64,000 nucleotides of DNA from Aporrectodea caliginosa (lineage: Eukaryota > Annelida > Clitellata > Crassiclitellata > Lumbricidae), in NCBI GenBank assembly GCA_020284085.1, contig JACEVL010000098.1, positions 738,665 through 802,664 of the forward strand, read 5' to 3'. Within the stretch, counting starts at the first letter, position 1, and each line of letters opens with the position of its first letter. Shown here piece by piece: positions 34,981-48,293 of the stretch. The notes beneath the pieces were generated by a model. The model was not told the DNA's origin, did no database searches, and was given only the letters and a program-made list of their open reading frames with translations. The position numbers were made by a program, and so were the translations under genes.

Positions 34981-35347
34981 TGTGTGCCCCATATAATATT
35001 ATATCTCTAGCAAGGCCATGTTATAGCTTCATGGCCAGCGTTGCCTCCTAATCGCCATCCGAACACAATTTCTAATCATCCGTCGTGGAATTGTCGGCAA
35101 AGATTGTATTGGAAAAAGAAATAGGAGAGAAATGGGGAACGGATGGGGAAGTTGGGGTAGGGAAGCGGAGGAAGAATCGAGAGAGCAGAGATGGTAGTCG
35201 TAGGGTGGAAGGCTACGATGGCAAGGCGTAAATAAGACGTGTTAATCAGCTTTGCAAGGCGTCTACGAGGCTGTTAGCCAGATTAAGAGGTTTTAAGCGT
35301 GAGAAGACCGGAAATACAAAGTTTGGCTTACTTTTTATTGAATCACC

Positions 35348-35348
<1 letters not shown>
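34981..35348. other. Intergenic, no gene seen
   Basis: Mixed sequence between microsatellites. No feature recognised. Confidence 0.4.
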
Positions 35349-35433
<85 letters not shown>

Positions 35434-35687
35434 GAGATATGGTGACGACATGTATGCATGCATGCACATGTATTTATGCATGATGTATACGATATATGCT
35501 CGTGTGCAGGCATGTAGGTATATATTATCTAGGTGTGCCTGTGAATTTCTGTCTCTATGTATGTGTGTATGCATGCGTGTTTGTGTGTATGCATGCGTGT
35601 ATGTATGTATGTATGTATGTATGTATGTATGTATGTATGTATGTATGTATGTATGTATGTATGTATGTATGTATGTATGTATGTATG

Positions 35688-35718
<31 letters not shown>

Positions 35719-35788
35719 TGTATGTATGTATGTATGTATGTATGTATGTATGTATGTATGTATGTATGTATGTATGTATGTATGTATG

Positions 35789-35822
<34 letters not shown>

Positions 35823-35890
35823 TGTATGTATGTATGTATGTATGTATGTATGTATGTATGTATGTATGTATGTATGTATGTATGTATTGT
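35349..35890. repeat. (TA)n followed by (ATGT)n
   Basis: (TA)n at 35349-35432 and (ATGT)n at about 35596-35887, with single interruptions near 35717 and 35790. The long open frames across it are repeat artefacts. Confidence 0.95.
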
Positions 35891-36068
35891 TGTATTGTAT
35901 TTGATCAGTTATAAAGTGTTGACATAAGCCTTTCTTACTCGACAGAGGTCATTGCACATAAATGGGTCAGTGGAAGATTTGCGCGTCAAACTCCGCCACT
36001 GACTTGTTTCTGGAAGTCCCAGTCCGAAGCCTGGATAAAGGAGGAGGGCAACGCTAATCATCTTAGCG

Positions 36069-36070
<2 letters not shown>

Positions 36071-36139
<69 letters not shown>

Positions 36140-36140
36140 C
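36071..36140. repeat. (AT)n microsatellite
   Basis: About 70 bp of alternating AT. Confidence 0.95.
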
Positions 36141-36169
36141 AGAATGAAAGCGCTTCAAAGATGTGTCTA

Positions 36170-36790
36170 ATTGCAACTTAGTATACAATTCATACAATTT
36201 TTAAAGTTTAACGACATCTTGTGTATGTTTACTTCTACGAAAATTACATCGAGTCATTTTTTCACCGCATCACATTATCACAAAGCAGCGTCGAGCCATT
36301 TTATGTAGCATTACTAGAAGCCTTAAAAGAGGTGTCCAAATATCAACCGTTGTCCAAATATCAGCCGTTGATGTGAGCGCCGATACAATCGGTTTCAGGT
36401 GGTGTTAGTGCAAAGTCTCGATCAACAAGGAGGGCAACGCGACTCATCGTTAGGACACAGCGTCGTTAAACAGTACCAAACCTAAACCATTTAAGCAGCA
36501 GAAACTCTGGTACTGTCTACTTTGCTTTCGTTTTTGGTAGGTACAGTTTGAGCTTTCGTTTCAACTTTGCTTATTACCTTTTCATTTAGCTGTTAGAAAT
36601 TTTAGTTTTAATAAAATATCTTTTACATTTTGAACGAATAGTTTTCGTCTATTAAGAGCTATATCCTCTGAGTAGTTGACTGAATTAGTCTAGGAGCAGT
36701 TTCCCTTAGACACCTCAAAATAAGAAAATTACCCATCCCAATATTAACCTACGTATTTAGACAACTTTATATTTTGTACTAATGTATTAT
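36170..36790 (+). repeat. Dispersed repeat carrying modules A and B, copy 1
   Basis: Homologous along about 0.6 kb to 40930-41610. Shared phrases include GTCGAGCCATTTTATGTAGC (GTCAAGCCGATTTATGTAGC in the other), AGGAGGGCAACGC, GTCGTTAAACAGTACCAAAC and TTAGACACCTCAAAATAAGA. No coding capacity. Confidence 0.7.
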
Positions 36791-37230
36791 ATTATGGATC
36801 GCCAGATGTGTTTTTTCCGGCATGTAATTTCTCCTCATCAGGTATATTCAACGAAACATCGCCCGATTTCGACGAACTTGATGTGTTAAGAGATCGCTTT
36901 CGTTTGTTCTTTCCCATGTCCAATTTATTTGTTTAATTGCGTAAAAAAATTAATTCAGATATTTTCCCGCCAGATTGGCGCGAAAACAAACCGAAATAAT
37001 AATCTTGACCACAACGGCAATCAATTCAAAAGCTGTTGATTATCCATTGGTATTTCGTATTTCTGATTATTTACTTGCATAAAAAGTCATTCGATAGATA
37101 TAATTCCATATAATCCGTAAATTTTCCGTAAAATCCGTAAGTTTTCATTTAAAAAAAAACGATGTAACGGTTTTCGACAACCGCGTCCTCTAGCGACTCC
37201 CCATTCGACCAATTGACAATCGACGAATTG
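36791..37230. other. Intergenic, no gene seen
   Basis: AT-rich unique-looking sequence. Nothing recognised. Confidence 0.4.
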
Positions 37231-37481
37231 CTTAAAATTGGTTTGTATTGTATTGTATTGTATTGTATTGTATTTGAACACTTGTTATAGCGCCTCTACC
37301 AGATTTCCTATTCAGAGGCGCTCCCGACTACTGCTGTAGTCGGAGTTTCACGCCGAAGCGCATGAGCAATTGCGAGTGAAGGACTTGCCCAGGGTCCCTA
37401 CGCGACGGCTTTGAGGTGGATTCGAACCCGCAACCCTCCAGCTGCAAGGCACCGAACATACCCCCAAACCACCGCGCCCCA
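37231..37481 (-). mobile_element. tRNA-derived SINE A, internally deleted
   Basis: Minus-strand SINE A with (AATAC)n tail at its left end, lacking about 25 bp in the middle compared with the other copies. Confidence 0.85.
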
Positions 37482-37610
37482 GTATATTGTGTTGTGTTGT
37501 GTGTTGTATTGTACTCCACGTTTATAATGCGACCGAGCCACCTGCAGTAAAGATCAGAGAAATTAATCTCTGATAAACCGACCCGACCGGGAAGTGAATC
37601 CAGTTAATTC
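37482..37610 (-). mobile_element. SINE B fragment adjoining SINE A
   Basis: Same B-A junction as at 13620. The tRNA head is missing beyond the B box. Confidence 0.7.
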
Positions 37611-37642
37611 ATTAACAGAATAGACAGCTTTAGATAGCAATG

Positions 37643-37709
37643 TTAACGGGGCTCGAATCGGTACCTGATCCGCACTCTTCGCCAGATGTTATCCAACGCG
37701 CCACCGGAT
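37643..37709 (-). mobile_element. SINE C (tRNA-Arg-like) head, antisense fragment
   Basis: Reverse complement of the SINE C head: GGTGGCGCGTTGGATAACAT through GCCCCGTTAAC. It faces the plus-strand copy that starts about 100 bp to the right. Confidence 0.75.
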
Positions 37710-37810
37710 GTATGTTCATGAATAGGATCCATTTTTGAACTAATTTTATAATGCATAAAAGTAAGCCAACATTGAATAATATTAATGCTTTGATTGTCAT
37801 GTTGAAATTG

Positions 37811-38660
37811 GGGTCCGGTGGCGCGTTGGATAACATCTGGCGAAGAGTGCGAGAGGTACCGAGTTCGAGCCCCGTTAGGGCGGATTTGCTTTGTAGGCTG
37901 CTATTAGCGCCGTGTATTACAAGCTGTCTGTTCTGTTAGTAGTTAACAGTGTTATTTTACTTCACAAAATAATTTCTATTTCAGTTTCAGTTCAGTTCGG
38001 CTGGGAGTAATTTCAGTTTCAGTTCAGTTTCAGTTCTCAAATAATTTCAGTTCAACTTCAACTTCGAGTTCTTAAATAATTTCAGTTCAAGTTACAGTTC
38101 TCAAACAATTTTAGTTCAAGTTACAGTTACAGTTCTTAAATAATCTTACTTCGAGTTCAATCAACGTAGTTACTTGAAGTTGAAGATCTATCAACGTAGT
38201 TACACTAGTACACTAGTACAGGATACTAACTACTCACTGGTTCACCGCTAATTTAAGTCAGTATTCAGTAAGTAAATTACTTCATTTCTATAACATAGTC
38301 CAACGAAAGACTGGTTCACCGCTAATTTAAGTCAGTAAGTAAATTACTTCATTTCTATTTTTAGTCATAAATGTGTATAATTTCCGTTCGGATTTTAATT
38401 ATCGTTACAGTTTTTATTCAGTTCGGCATCATTTATTTCCGTTTCCGTTCAGTTTTCGTTCTTAGAATATTTTCAGTTATCGTTATACTTATCGTTAACG
38501 GAATGGATTATTTTCAGTTCGACTTATCGTTTCCGTTAACGAATATAACACTGGTAGTTAACTAGTTAAGATTGTTTCAATTGCATAACATGTAAATGTA
38601 CAGCGCAGTGCGTTTGTCAGGCGCTAAATTAAAGAAAAGATATTATTATTATTATTATTT
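37811..38660 (+). mobile_element. SINE C (tRNA-Arg-like), interrupted by a hAT-like MITE
   Basis: The head has A box TGGCGCGTTGGATAA and B box GAGTTCGAGCC, and resembles tRNA-Arg (GTGGCGCAxTGGATAAC). The body includes GCTGCTATTAGCGCCGTGT, and the 3' end CAGCGCAGTGCGTTTGTCAG is followed by (ATT)n. The element is split: 37811-37946 and 38554-38660 are its two halves, and 37947-38553 is the insert. Confidence 0.85.
37947..38553. mobile_element. hAT-like MITE inside SINE C
   Basis: The ends CAGTGTTAT and ATAACACTG are inverted repeats. The 8 bp GTAGTTAA is duplicated on both sides (37939-37946 and 38554-38561). Copies of the SINE at 38806 and 39483 show the unoccupied site with one GTAGTTAA. The interior is CAGTTCAGTTT-type repeats with no coding capacity. 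The 8-bp duplication and CAGTG terminus fit the hAT superfamily. Confidence 0.88.
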
Positions 38661-38805
38661 AAATTGATAATTGAATCTGTATGTAAGCCTACTATGATTG
38701 ATGGATAATGAATATTGAACATCACCTGTAAATGTAAAATTGATAGTAATTTAGATAGATGAATGTAATAATCTATAAAATATTGTTAATAAGATTGAGG
38801 AGACG

Positions 38806-39025
38806 CGTTGGCGCGTTGGATAACATCTGGCGAAGAGTGCGAGAGGTACCGAGTTCGAGCCCCGTTAGGGCGGATTTGCTTTGTAGGCTGCTATTAGCGC
38901 CGTGTATTACAAGCTGTCTGTTCTGTTAGTAGTTAACTAGTTAAGATTGTTTCAATTGCATAACATGTAAAATGTACAGCGCAGTGCGTTTGTCAGGCGC
39001 TAAATTAAAGAAAAGATATTATTAT
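38806..39025 (+). mobile_element. SINE C, second copy (within a tandem duplication)
   Basis: Full SINE C ending (ATT)n. It and about 150 bp of 3' flank (to 39178) duplicate the first copy and its flank (38554-38803), apart from single-base changes. Confidence 0.85.
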
Positions 39026-39482
39026 TATTATTATTTAAATTGATAATTGAATCTGTATGTAAGCCTACTATGATTGATGGATAATGAATATTGAACATCA
39101 CCTGTAAATGTAAAATTGATAGTAATTTAGATAGATGAATGTAATAATCTATAAAATATTGTTAATAAGATTGAGGAGAAAACAGTTATTAAAAGAGCCT
39201 GTTTGGCCACAAAAAAGTGAGTGGAAAACCTGCCAGAAACGGAATCCAAGTCAGGAAAAAAGACAGAAAACTGATGATAGACATTATACAAAAATGAACT
39301 TAATCCGTCAGAGACTTTAAATATGTCAACATCCTATCAGAAACGGAATCAAAGACAAGAAAGGAGAAAGAAAATTTATGAGAACATTACAAGAAAATGA
39401 ACTGAAATACGTCAAACACTTTAAAGACGTCAACAGCCTTTGTAGCTATAGGAAGTTGTTAAATATTGGATTAAATAAATAA

Positions 39483-39710
39483 GTCCGGTGATGCGTTACT
39501 TAACATCTGGCGAAGAGTGCGAGAGGTACCGAGTTCGAGCCCCGTTAGGGCGGATTTGCTTTGTAGGCTGCTATTAGCGCCGTGTATTACAAGCTGTCTG
39601 TTCTGTTAGTAGTTAACTAGTTAAGATTGTTTCAATTGCATAACATGTAAATGTACAGCGCAGTGCGTTTGTCAGGCGCTAAATTAAAGAAAAAAATATT
39701 ATTATTATTA
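39483..39710 (+). mobile_element. SINE C, third copy
   Basis: Same element with an altered A box region (GATGCGTTACTTAACATC) and (ATT)n tail. Its flanks differ, so it is an independent insertion or older duplicate. Confidence 0.82.
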
Positions 39711-39879
39711 TTAAATAAATAAGCCAGATGTGTTACTTAATGTCTTTGAGAAATGAATAATTATAAGCTCTTTAGACACCTTTTAATGGTAGCTTTCGGA
39801 CGCTATAAGTTTCTCGTTTTCTTTGCATTGTATTGAATTAAAGTACCACTGGTGTGAATAATAATTATTATTTAAAGCG

Positions 39880-40735
39880 ACATTGTTATTTTACCATTGA
39901 TAAATGGAAGCACGATAACTAACTGACGTAAAGAGTAAAATTGATATCTGAGACGATTCACCTGGGAACAGAAAATCCTGTCAATTCCAATCAGATACTT
40001 TGGTTTCTGGAAAGGCGTTAGAAGTAAAGACCTCGATATATTTATTCCTGTTCGTCATTTTCTCTGAGTTTGCTTCGTAGAAAGGGTTGGAAGGACGGGG
40101 GTGGTATGGTAGTGTGGTGACGGTGGCGTTGAAGGTTGATTAATGAATCAGCCGTCGGTTGCAATCTCCTTATTTCTGACCGGATGTAATTATCTGCTGA
40201 GTTCCAGATACAGAGGCTGGGTTTGATCTCCAGCAAAGCTGTTGATGATGCTGCATGGATGGATGGATGGATGGAAGGAAGGGATGGATGGACGGAATGA
40301 TGGTTGGTGGGTGGTGGGTGAGGGAATGGGTGGAAGGATGGATGGATGGAAGGTTGAATGGATGGATGGATGGATGGATGGATGGATTCGTGGATGGATG
40401 GATGGATGGATGGACGGAATGGATTGATGGATTGGTGGATTGATGGATGGATGGATGGATGGATGGATGGAAGGGAAGGAAGGATGGATGCAAGGATAAC
40501 TGGATGGATAACTGGATGGCTAGATGGATGGACGAATGGATGGGTGGGTGGCCGACTGGATTGATGTATGGAAGGATCGGTGATTGGGAGGATGGATGGG
40601 TTGGTGGGTTTGTTCGTTGGTGGGTGGGAGTAAGGATGGTTGGATGATGGATGGAATGGGTGGGTGAATAGGTGGATAGAAGGATGGATGGTTTGATGGA
40701 CGGAGGGGTGGATGGATGAATGTAGGAAGCCTCCA
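39880..40735. repeat. Repeat module ending in (GGAT)n
   Basis: 39895-40255 is homologous to 43985-44400 and 45735-46290 (TGATATCTGAGAC, CACCTGGGAA, CTGACCGGATGTAATTATCT, GTTCCAGATACAGAGGCTG). It runs into GGAT/GGAC tetranucleotides from 40255. Open frames rich in DGWM or HPSI are artefacts. Confidence 0.75.
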
Positions 40736-40757
40736 TTGGATGGATGATTGGATTGGA

Positions 40758-40810
40758 TCCACAGTTTAACGGCAGCTTATGACAACATAGGCCGTTGCCG
40801 CCGACAAAGA
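40758..40810 (-). repeat. Module C, inverted copy
   Basis: Reverse complement of the module at 63018-63058 (CAACGGCCTATGTTGTCATA...GCCGTTAAAC), nearly identical. Confidence 0.7.
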
Positions 40811-40899
40811 CTATTTTTGGCATATTACAGCTCTTCTTATTGGATGGATTAATGTATGTATGTAGCCTCTGTATGTATGTATGTATGTATGTATGTATA

Positions 40900-41610
40900 G
40901 ACGGACATATACATATATGCCGAGGTGTCTAACTGGATCTTTATAATTCATACACAAAATGTTTTAAGTTTCGACTTCTTGTGGCTAATAAGGCCGCTTA
41001 CATTTGCCTTACATATTATATTGGTAGCGTCAAGCCGATTTATGTAGCTGACTAAAACCCTTAAAAGAGGTGTTTAAAGATCAACCATTGATGTCATCAC
41101 CGTCACAGTCGCTCATAGGTGGAGCTAGTGCGAAGTCTCGATGATGAAAGAGGGCAACGCTAATATTATCTTCGTTACGAAACAGAGTCGTTAAGCAGTA
41201 CCAAACCCAGACCATTAAACATTGTACACATCTGACGTTCGGGTACTGTCCACTTCACATTTGTTTTTGGTACGTTCAATTTAATTTTTAGTTTTATTTT
41301 CAATTTTACTTATTACCCTTTCATTTCATTAACGAACTGGTTCAATAAACTCGATTGATTGATTGATTGATTTACCTATTCGCGAAATTTAGTTTAAAAT
41401 AATATCTTTTGGACCCTGAATAATTAGTTTTCGTCTTTCAAATGCTAGTTCCCATGAGCAGTTTTTTAATTTTATTAGCAGCAGTGTCACTTAGACACCT
41501 CAAAATAAGAATATTCTCTATCAGCAATAATGAATTATAATCTATAATAATATATTTAGACACCTTTATATTTTGTACTATTGTATCATATTAGGAATAC
41601 ATTATAAAAC
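40900..41610 (+). repeat. Dispersed repeat carrying modules A and B, copy 2
   Basis: Counterpart of 36170-36790. It has an extra (GATT)n stretch near 41350. No coding capacity. Confidence 0.7.
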
Positions 41611-41904
41611 AATATAATCTCATACACTAGGACGTTTAAAATTCAGTTAAACGCTAACGACCCTACAGCCATAAGATGTCAGCGTGCTGATCGCGGTGTG
41701 CTTCCCGATGCTAGTTTATTTTCAGAGATTTAAATCTCGGGCTAGAACGGTCCTTGCACGGGGACCTTGAAAGGTGTGGTGCCCATTCAAAAAAGGGCAA
41801 GCGGTGGTGAAGGATCTCACCAGATCAATTCGTTAAAAATGAGCAGGGTTGAGGCCATTATTATAGAAAAACACGAACATCTACATTTACATCGTAATCG
41901 TAAT

Positions 41905-42140
41905 CGTAATCGAACATTTATATAGCGCCACTCAAAAACAGAGGCGCTCCCCGACCCGGGCCAGTGTCTTCATTCGTAAAGAGAGGTTTTCAGGCGCTGA
42001 CGGAACTGGTCAAAAGAAATAGAGAAAAAGTCCTGAGGGACTGAGGTAATTGGTTCCAGCTATTGGGACCAACAGTAGCGAAACTCCTAGACTGGGCCGT
42101 AGAAGTACGCACCCGCGGGACAACCAAGTGACCACGGGCC
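41905..42140 (-). mobile_element. LINE/SINE 3' region, antisense
   Basis: Minus strand ends GGAGCGCCTCTGTTTTTGAG...GGCGCTATATAAATG followed by (CGATTA)n, the CR1/L2-type 3' tail. No intact ORF. Confidence 0.6.
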
Positions 42141-42487
42141 GAGGAAGCACAACGTCGTTAAACAGTAACTGTCTAACTATCTAAGAGCTGGATTTTTCAC
42201 TCTGCTGTTAAGTCAGGCAAAGATGACGTCAACGAATCTAGCAGCTCTCCTTAAGCACTGTGTTGAATAATTAAAGAGCTAAGATTAGACACCTTTAAAA
42301 TGCTTTTACAGCAGCTATATATTGGTTGACTCCATTAAATTTTAGACTAAGTTATATATGCCTTATCGAATGCTGTTAAATCCTGTTACACCATTTTATC
42401 AAAATAATGAATATGCTTTAATGTGTCATCAATGATCACTCATCAACGGCCTTTTGATGTCACAACACGACGCTAAACCTACGAATA

Positions 42488-42621
<134 letters not shown>

Positions 42622-42673
42622 CGCTTGTACGAACCTGGATTAGTGCTGTACATGTATACGGTGGGTTCGACGT

Positions 42674-44406
42674 CACGATCAGGGCGGCCACAAGATGTTA
42701 GTAAAAACTAAGAGTCACTCTCCTCTTTATACACCTTTAAATCGGTTATGTTCGCTGCTATATATAAGCCAATTTTCGTTTAATCACTATAATTCAGTAT
42801 CAATTGTTCGTCCGTTCAACAGAGACCTTGTATTGACAATTATTGCAGATTATTGCTTAATTTGCATCAAACCATTTTATCAGAATAATGTTCATCGTAC
42901 ACAGTTTCATCGTTAGCGCTCTTTATCGTTAAACAATGATTACTAATTAGATTTTAACGTTCTCTTTTGACACCTTTAATTGGCGTCTTTCAGACTCTAT
43001 AAATTTCTCTTCTTCACTGCATTGTATACATTTTCGGAGCATAGCTGTCAACGGCCTTTGATGTCACAAGACGACGTTAAACCTTGGAAGAAAAATAATA
43101 GAACACTAGATTATTTACTACTGACTGTTCATGCATAGTCGGAAAGTTCTACGCCAATGGATACATAGCAGCAACAAGATGTCCTTAAATAATGGAAACT
43201 ATTTGATTTTTCTACTTATTCTTCTTCAAGTTCTTTGCCCTTTGACAGTTTCGAAATCCAATTGCATCAATCCTGTCGATGCTGGGCTATCTCCTTCAGT
43301 TCACTGCATCCAGCCACCCATCATCCAGTCCAACAGCATCTGTCTAAGCCTTCAGCTCCTTCTCTTTCATCTGTTTTCTCCTATATTATAGTTCTCAGTA
43401 CCTAAGGGGATTCCCGCTCAGGACGTGGAGAATTGGCTCGCTCTCTGTCTCTGTCTCTGTCTGTCTCTGTCTTTGTCTCTGTGTGTCTGTCTGTCTGTCT
43501 GTCAGCCTGTCTCTCTTTTCTGTCTCTGTCTCTGTCTGTCTCTGTCTTTGTCTCTGTGTGTCTGTCTGTCTGTCTTCCTGTCTATCATCTCTGTGTCTTT
43601 CTCTCTCTGTCTCTCTTTCCCTCTCTTTCTGTGTCTCTCTCCCTCTGTATCTGTCTCTGTCTGTCTCTGTCTGTTTGTCTGTCTCTGTCTCTCTGTCTCT
43701 GTTTGTCTCGCTCTCAATCTCCCTCTCTGTCTCTTTTCTGTCTCTGTCTCTCTCTTCATTTATTTTATGCTCAAAGTGACAATAGTTTCAATTGTTTTAA
43801 AGACACCTTGTGACTGTTCTACAACTATTCATATAGAACTATTGCGTCGAACTTCCCGACTATGCATGAACAGTGGTACTCCTTTTTTAAATATTTCTAT
43901 TCTAATGATTACCCTTTCCATACTCACATATCAAACGCCTCTTACCATCGCATGTCCTCCTTTCTAATGGCACCTGTTTCGGATCATAATGACCAGTGAC
44001 AATGTTATAATATGTAACCATTTATAGACGCGATTACGAATGACGTTAGGAGTTAAACTGATATCTGAGACTGGACACCTGGGAATAGGAAATCCTGTTA
44101 ATTTCAACCAGCTTCTCTCGTATCTCAAATACATACATAGGCCTACATATATACATGATACATACATACATACATACATACATACATACATACATACATA
44201 CATACATACATACATACATACATACATACACATACATACATACATACATACATACATACATACATACATACATACATACATACATACATACATACATACA
44301 TACATACATACATACATACACACATTCATTCACACATACATAAAGGCGTTATGAAACCCGAATATATTTATAGATGTTCATTATTTTCTTTGAGCTGATT
44401 TCGTAG
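42674..44406 (+). repeat. Tandem duplication, copy 1 (1.73 kb)
   Basis: It begins CACGATCAGGGCGGCCACAA and ends GATTTCGTAG, and is repeated directly at 44407. It includes module B (42723-42770, 42966-43010), module C (43045-43083), a CT-rich microsatellite (43436-43755) and (CATA)n (44154-44337). No real gene. Confidence 0.88.
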
Positions 44407-46107
44407 CACGATCAGGGCGGCCACAAGATGTTAGTAAAAACTAAGAGTCACTCTCCTCTTTATACACCTTTAAATCGGTTATGTTCGCTGCTATATATAA
44501 GCCAATTTTCGTTTAATCACTATAATTCAGTATCAATTGTTCGTCCGTTCAACAGAGACCTTGTATTGACAATTATTGCAGATTATTGCTTAATTTGCAA
44601 CAAACCATTTTATCAGAATAATGTTCATCGTACAGAGTTTCATCGTTAGCGCTTTTTATCGTTAAACAATGATTACTAATGAGATTTTAACGTTCTCTTT
44701 TAACACCTTTAATTGGCGTCATTCAGACTCTATAAATTTCTCTTCTTCACTGCATTGTATACATTTTCGGACTATAATATTATTGTCGTCAACGGCTTTT
44801 GATGTCATAAGACGACGTTAAACCTTGGAAGAAAAATAATAGAACACTAGATTTAATTTACTACTGACTGTTCATGCATAGTCGGAAAGTTCTACGCCAA
44901 TGGATACATAGCAGCAACAAGATGTCCTGAAATAATGGAAACTATTTGATTTTTCTACTTATTCTTCTTCGAGTTCTTTGCCCTTTGGCAGTTTCGAAAT
45001 CCAATTGCATCAATCCTGTCGATGCTGGGCTATCTCCTTCAGTTCACTGCATCCAGCCACCCATCATCCAGTCCAACAGCATCTGTCTAAGCCTTCAGCT
45101 CCTTCTCTTTCATCTGTTTTCTCCTATATTATAGTTCTCAGTACCTAAGGGGATTCCCGCTCAGGACGTGGAGAATTGGCTCGCTCTCTGTCTCTGTCTC
45201 TGTCTGTCTCTGTCTTTGTCTCTGTGTGTCTGTCTGTCTGTCAGCCTGTCTCTCTTTTCTGTCTCTGTCTCTGTCTGTCTCTGTCTTTGTCTCTGTGTGT
45301 CTGTCTGTCTGTCTTCCTGTCTATCATCTCTGTGTCTTTCTCTCTCTGTCTCTCTTTCCCTCTCTTTCTGTGTCTCTCTCCCTCTGTATCTGTCTCTGTC
45401 TGTCTCTGTCTGTTTGTCTGTCTCTGTCTCTCTGTCTCTGTTTGTCTCGCTCTCAATCTCCCTCTCTGTCTCTTTTTCTGTCTCTGTCTCTCTCTTCATT
45501 TATTTTATGCTCAAAGTGACAATAGTTTCCATTGTTTTAAAGACACCTTGTGACTGCTCTTCAACTATTCATATAGAACTATAATTGGCGTCGAACTTTC
45601 CGACTATGCATGAACAATAGTATTCTTTCTTTAAATATTTATATTCTAATGATTACCCTTTCCATACTCACATCTCAAACGCCTCTAACCGTCTCATGTC
45701 CTCCTTTCTAATGGCACCTGTTTCGGATCATAATGATCAGTGACAATGTAATATGTTGCCATTTATAGACGCGATTACGACTGACGTTAGGAGTAAAACT
45801 GAAATCTGAGACTGGACACCTGGGAATAGGAAATCCTGTTAATTTCAATCAGCATCTCACGTATCTCGAATACACACATAGGCCTACATATATACATGAT
45901 ACATGCATACATACATACATACATACATACATACATACATGCATACATACATACATACATACATACATACATACACATACATACATACATACATACATAC
46001 ATACATACATACATACATACATACATACATACATACATGCATAAAGGCGTTATGAAACCCGAATATATTTATAGACGTTCATTATTTTCTTTGAGCTGAT
46101 TTCGTAG
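44407..46107 (+). repeat. Tandem duplication, copy 2 (1.70 kb)
   Basis: Direct repeat of the preceding copy with few substitutions. Length differences lie mainly in the CT-rich and CATA tracts (45176-45495, 45898-46042). Its right edge continues into sequence related to 40070-40255. Confidence 0.88.
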
Positions 46108-46279
46108 AAATGGTTCTAAGGACCGGAGGGTGTGGCTGGGAGGGGTTGGGTGGTGGTGTTGAGGGTGGGTCTATGAATTAGCGGACCCGTCGCTTGCAAT
46201 CTCCTTTCTGACCGGATGTAATTATCTGTTCAGTTCCAGATACAGAGGCTGAGTTGATCTCCAGCGAAGCTGTTGGTGA

Positions 46280-46723
46280 TACATTGGATGGATGCAAATG
46301 GAAGAATGGATGGATGGACGGATTGATGGTTGATGGGTGAGTTCATGGAAAGATGGATGGATGGATGGTTGATGTATGGATGGATGGATGGATGGTTGGA
46401 TATGGAAGGGATGGATAGATGATGGATGGATGGATGGATGGATGATGGCTGGATGGATGAGGAAGAAAGGAGGGATTGACGGATTGATGGATGGATGGAT
46501 GGATGCTTGGAAGAAATGGAGGGATGGACGTATTGGTTGGTGGTTGGTCCTGAGTGATGGAAAGATGGATGGGTAATGGATGGATGGATGGATGGATGGA
46601 TGGATGGATGGAAACATGGACGAGATTGGATGGATGGTTGATGGATGGATGACGGTGGACTGTTGATGGATGGATGGATGGATGGATGGATCACGATGGA
46701 TGGATGGATGGATGGATGGATGG

Positions 46724-46757
<34 letters not shown>

Positions 46758-47240
46758 TGGTGGATGGATGGATGGATGGATGGATGGATGGATGGATGGA
46801 TGGATGGATGGATGGATGGATGGATGGATGGATGGATGGATGACGGATGGATGGATGGATGGATGGATGGATTGATGGCTGGTGGTTGGTGGGTTGAAAG
46901 ATGGTGGATTGACGAATGGATGAGTGGGTGATTGGGAGGGTGGGAGGGAGGATGGATGGTTGGATGGAGGAATGGATTCATGGATGGATGGATTGATTGA
47001 TGTGTGGATGACTTGGTGGATGGGTGGATGGACGGATTGGTGGTTGATGGGTGTTGCTTGAGTGGATGGATGGAAGGATGGTGGACTGACATGGATGAGT
47101 GGGTGCATGAGAAGGTGGAAGGAAGGATGGATTGATGGATGGATGTGTGGATGAATGTGTGGGTGGGTATATGCATGATGGATGGGTGGATAGGTGCGTA
47201 CGTGGGAGGGAGGGATGGAGGGATGGTTGGGTGGAAAATG
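46280..47240. repeat. (GGAT)n-rich tract
   Basis: Nearly 1 kb of GGAT with GGAC, GGTT and GGGT variants. All long open frames are repeat translations. Confidence 0.93.
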
Positions 47241-48293
47241 TATAAGACACCTGCCGAGATTTAAACACTTTCAGCGCTATTAATAAACCAATCCTTTCTC
47301 AATCTCATCAGGATCAAAATCTATCAAATAAGTTCTAAAAGCGTCTCTATATCAACGCTTTTATACGTTAGAAGACGATCGGCTGAATACACAAGGACGA
47401 AATAAACCGAAAACAACCGGAAATTAAGAAAAATAGAATGACGACAATAGGATGTCCTTGAAAAACGGAATAACAACTGCATGGTGTTATGTCTACGCGC
47501 ACAGTCTATTATAATTAATAGTCTATTATTATACGATATTACTTTAAGCACAGGCATACAGACATACAACTCAACTAAACTAAACCGTCATACAATAAAT
47601 TTAGCGTCACGCAAACCACTCCCGCATTTGAGATTAACTCATAAATAAGTATAATTATGTTTAATACTGGTAATAATAGTAGTAGTAGTAGTAGCAGCAG
47701 CAGCAGCAGTAGTTGTAATAAATAAATACCGTGGCCTGTGGGGGCATTTTATCTAGCCAGGAGACACAAATAATTATGGCATTTCCGGACAGTTTATTCT
47801 CTACAATAGATGACATTCAAGGGAATGTATCCTGTATACCTCGGGGTAAAAATATAATTATTTTTATTATTATTATAATGATGACGATGATGATGATGAC
47901 GATGATGATGGTTAAGACGATGAATATGAGAATTCTAATAAATAAGTGACAAGAATTTATTTAAGCTCTTCATTTTCCCTCTATGACTATAGCCCTAACT
48001 CTTCCTCCCTTAGGTTCCCATGATTATACATTAACTTCTCCCATTCAATTCTTTGCTTGTATATATAAATTTGTTTGAATGTATTAATCTTGCCATGTAC
48101 TGTAACAGTGCTGTGCGTTTGCTAGTGCTTCTCAATAAAGAATATTCTTACATACTTAGTTACGTTAATCAAAAGAAACTACGAATATAATATTTTTCGG
48201 GATAAATAATAAATGCATACATATTTGGCATAATTAATCAATATAATATATTTCCATATATGTAATATCTCTATTATAAATATGTATATTTAG
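47241..48293. other. Intergenic, no gene seen
   Basis: Mixed AT-rich sequence with an (AGT)/(AGC) triplet run at about 47675-47712. A retroelement-like 3' end (GCGTTTGCTAGTGCTTCTCA then AATAAAG) lies near 48110-48145. Confidence 0.4.
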
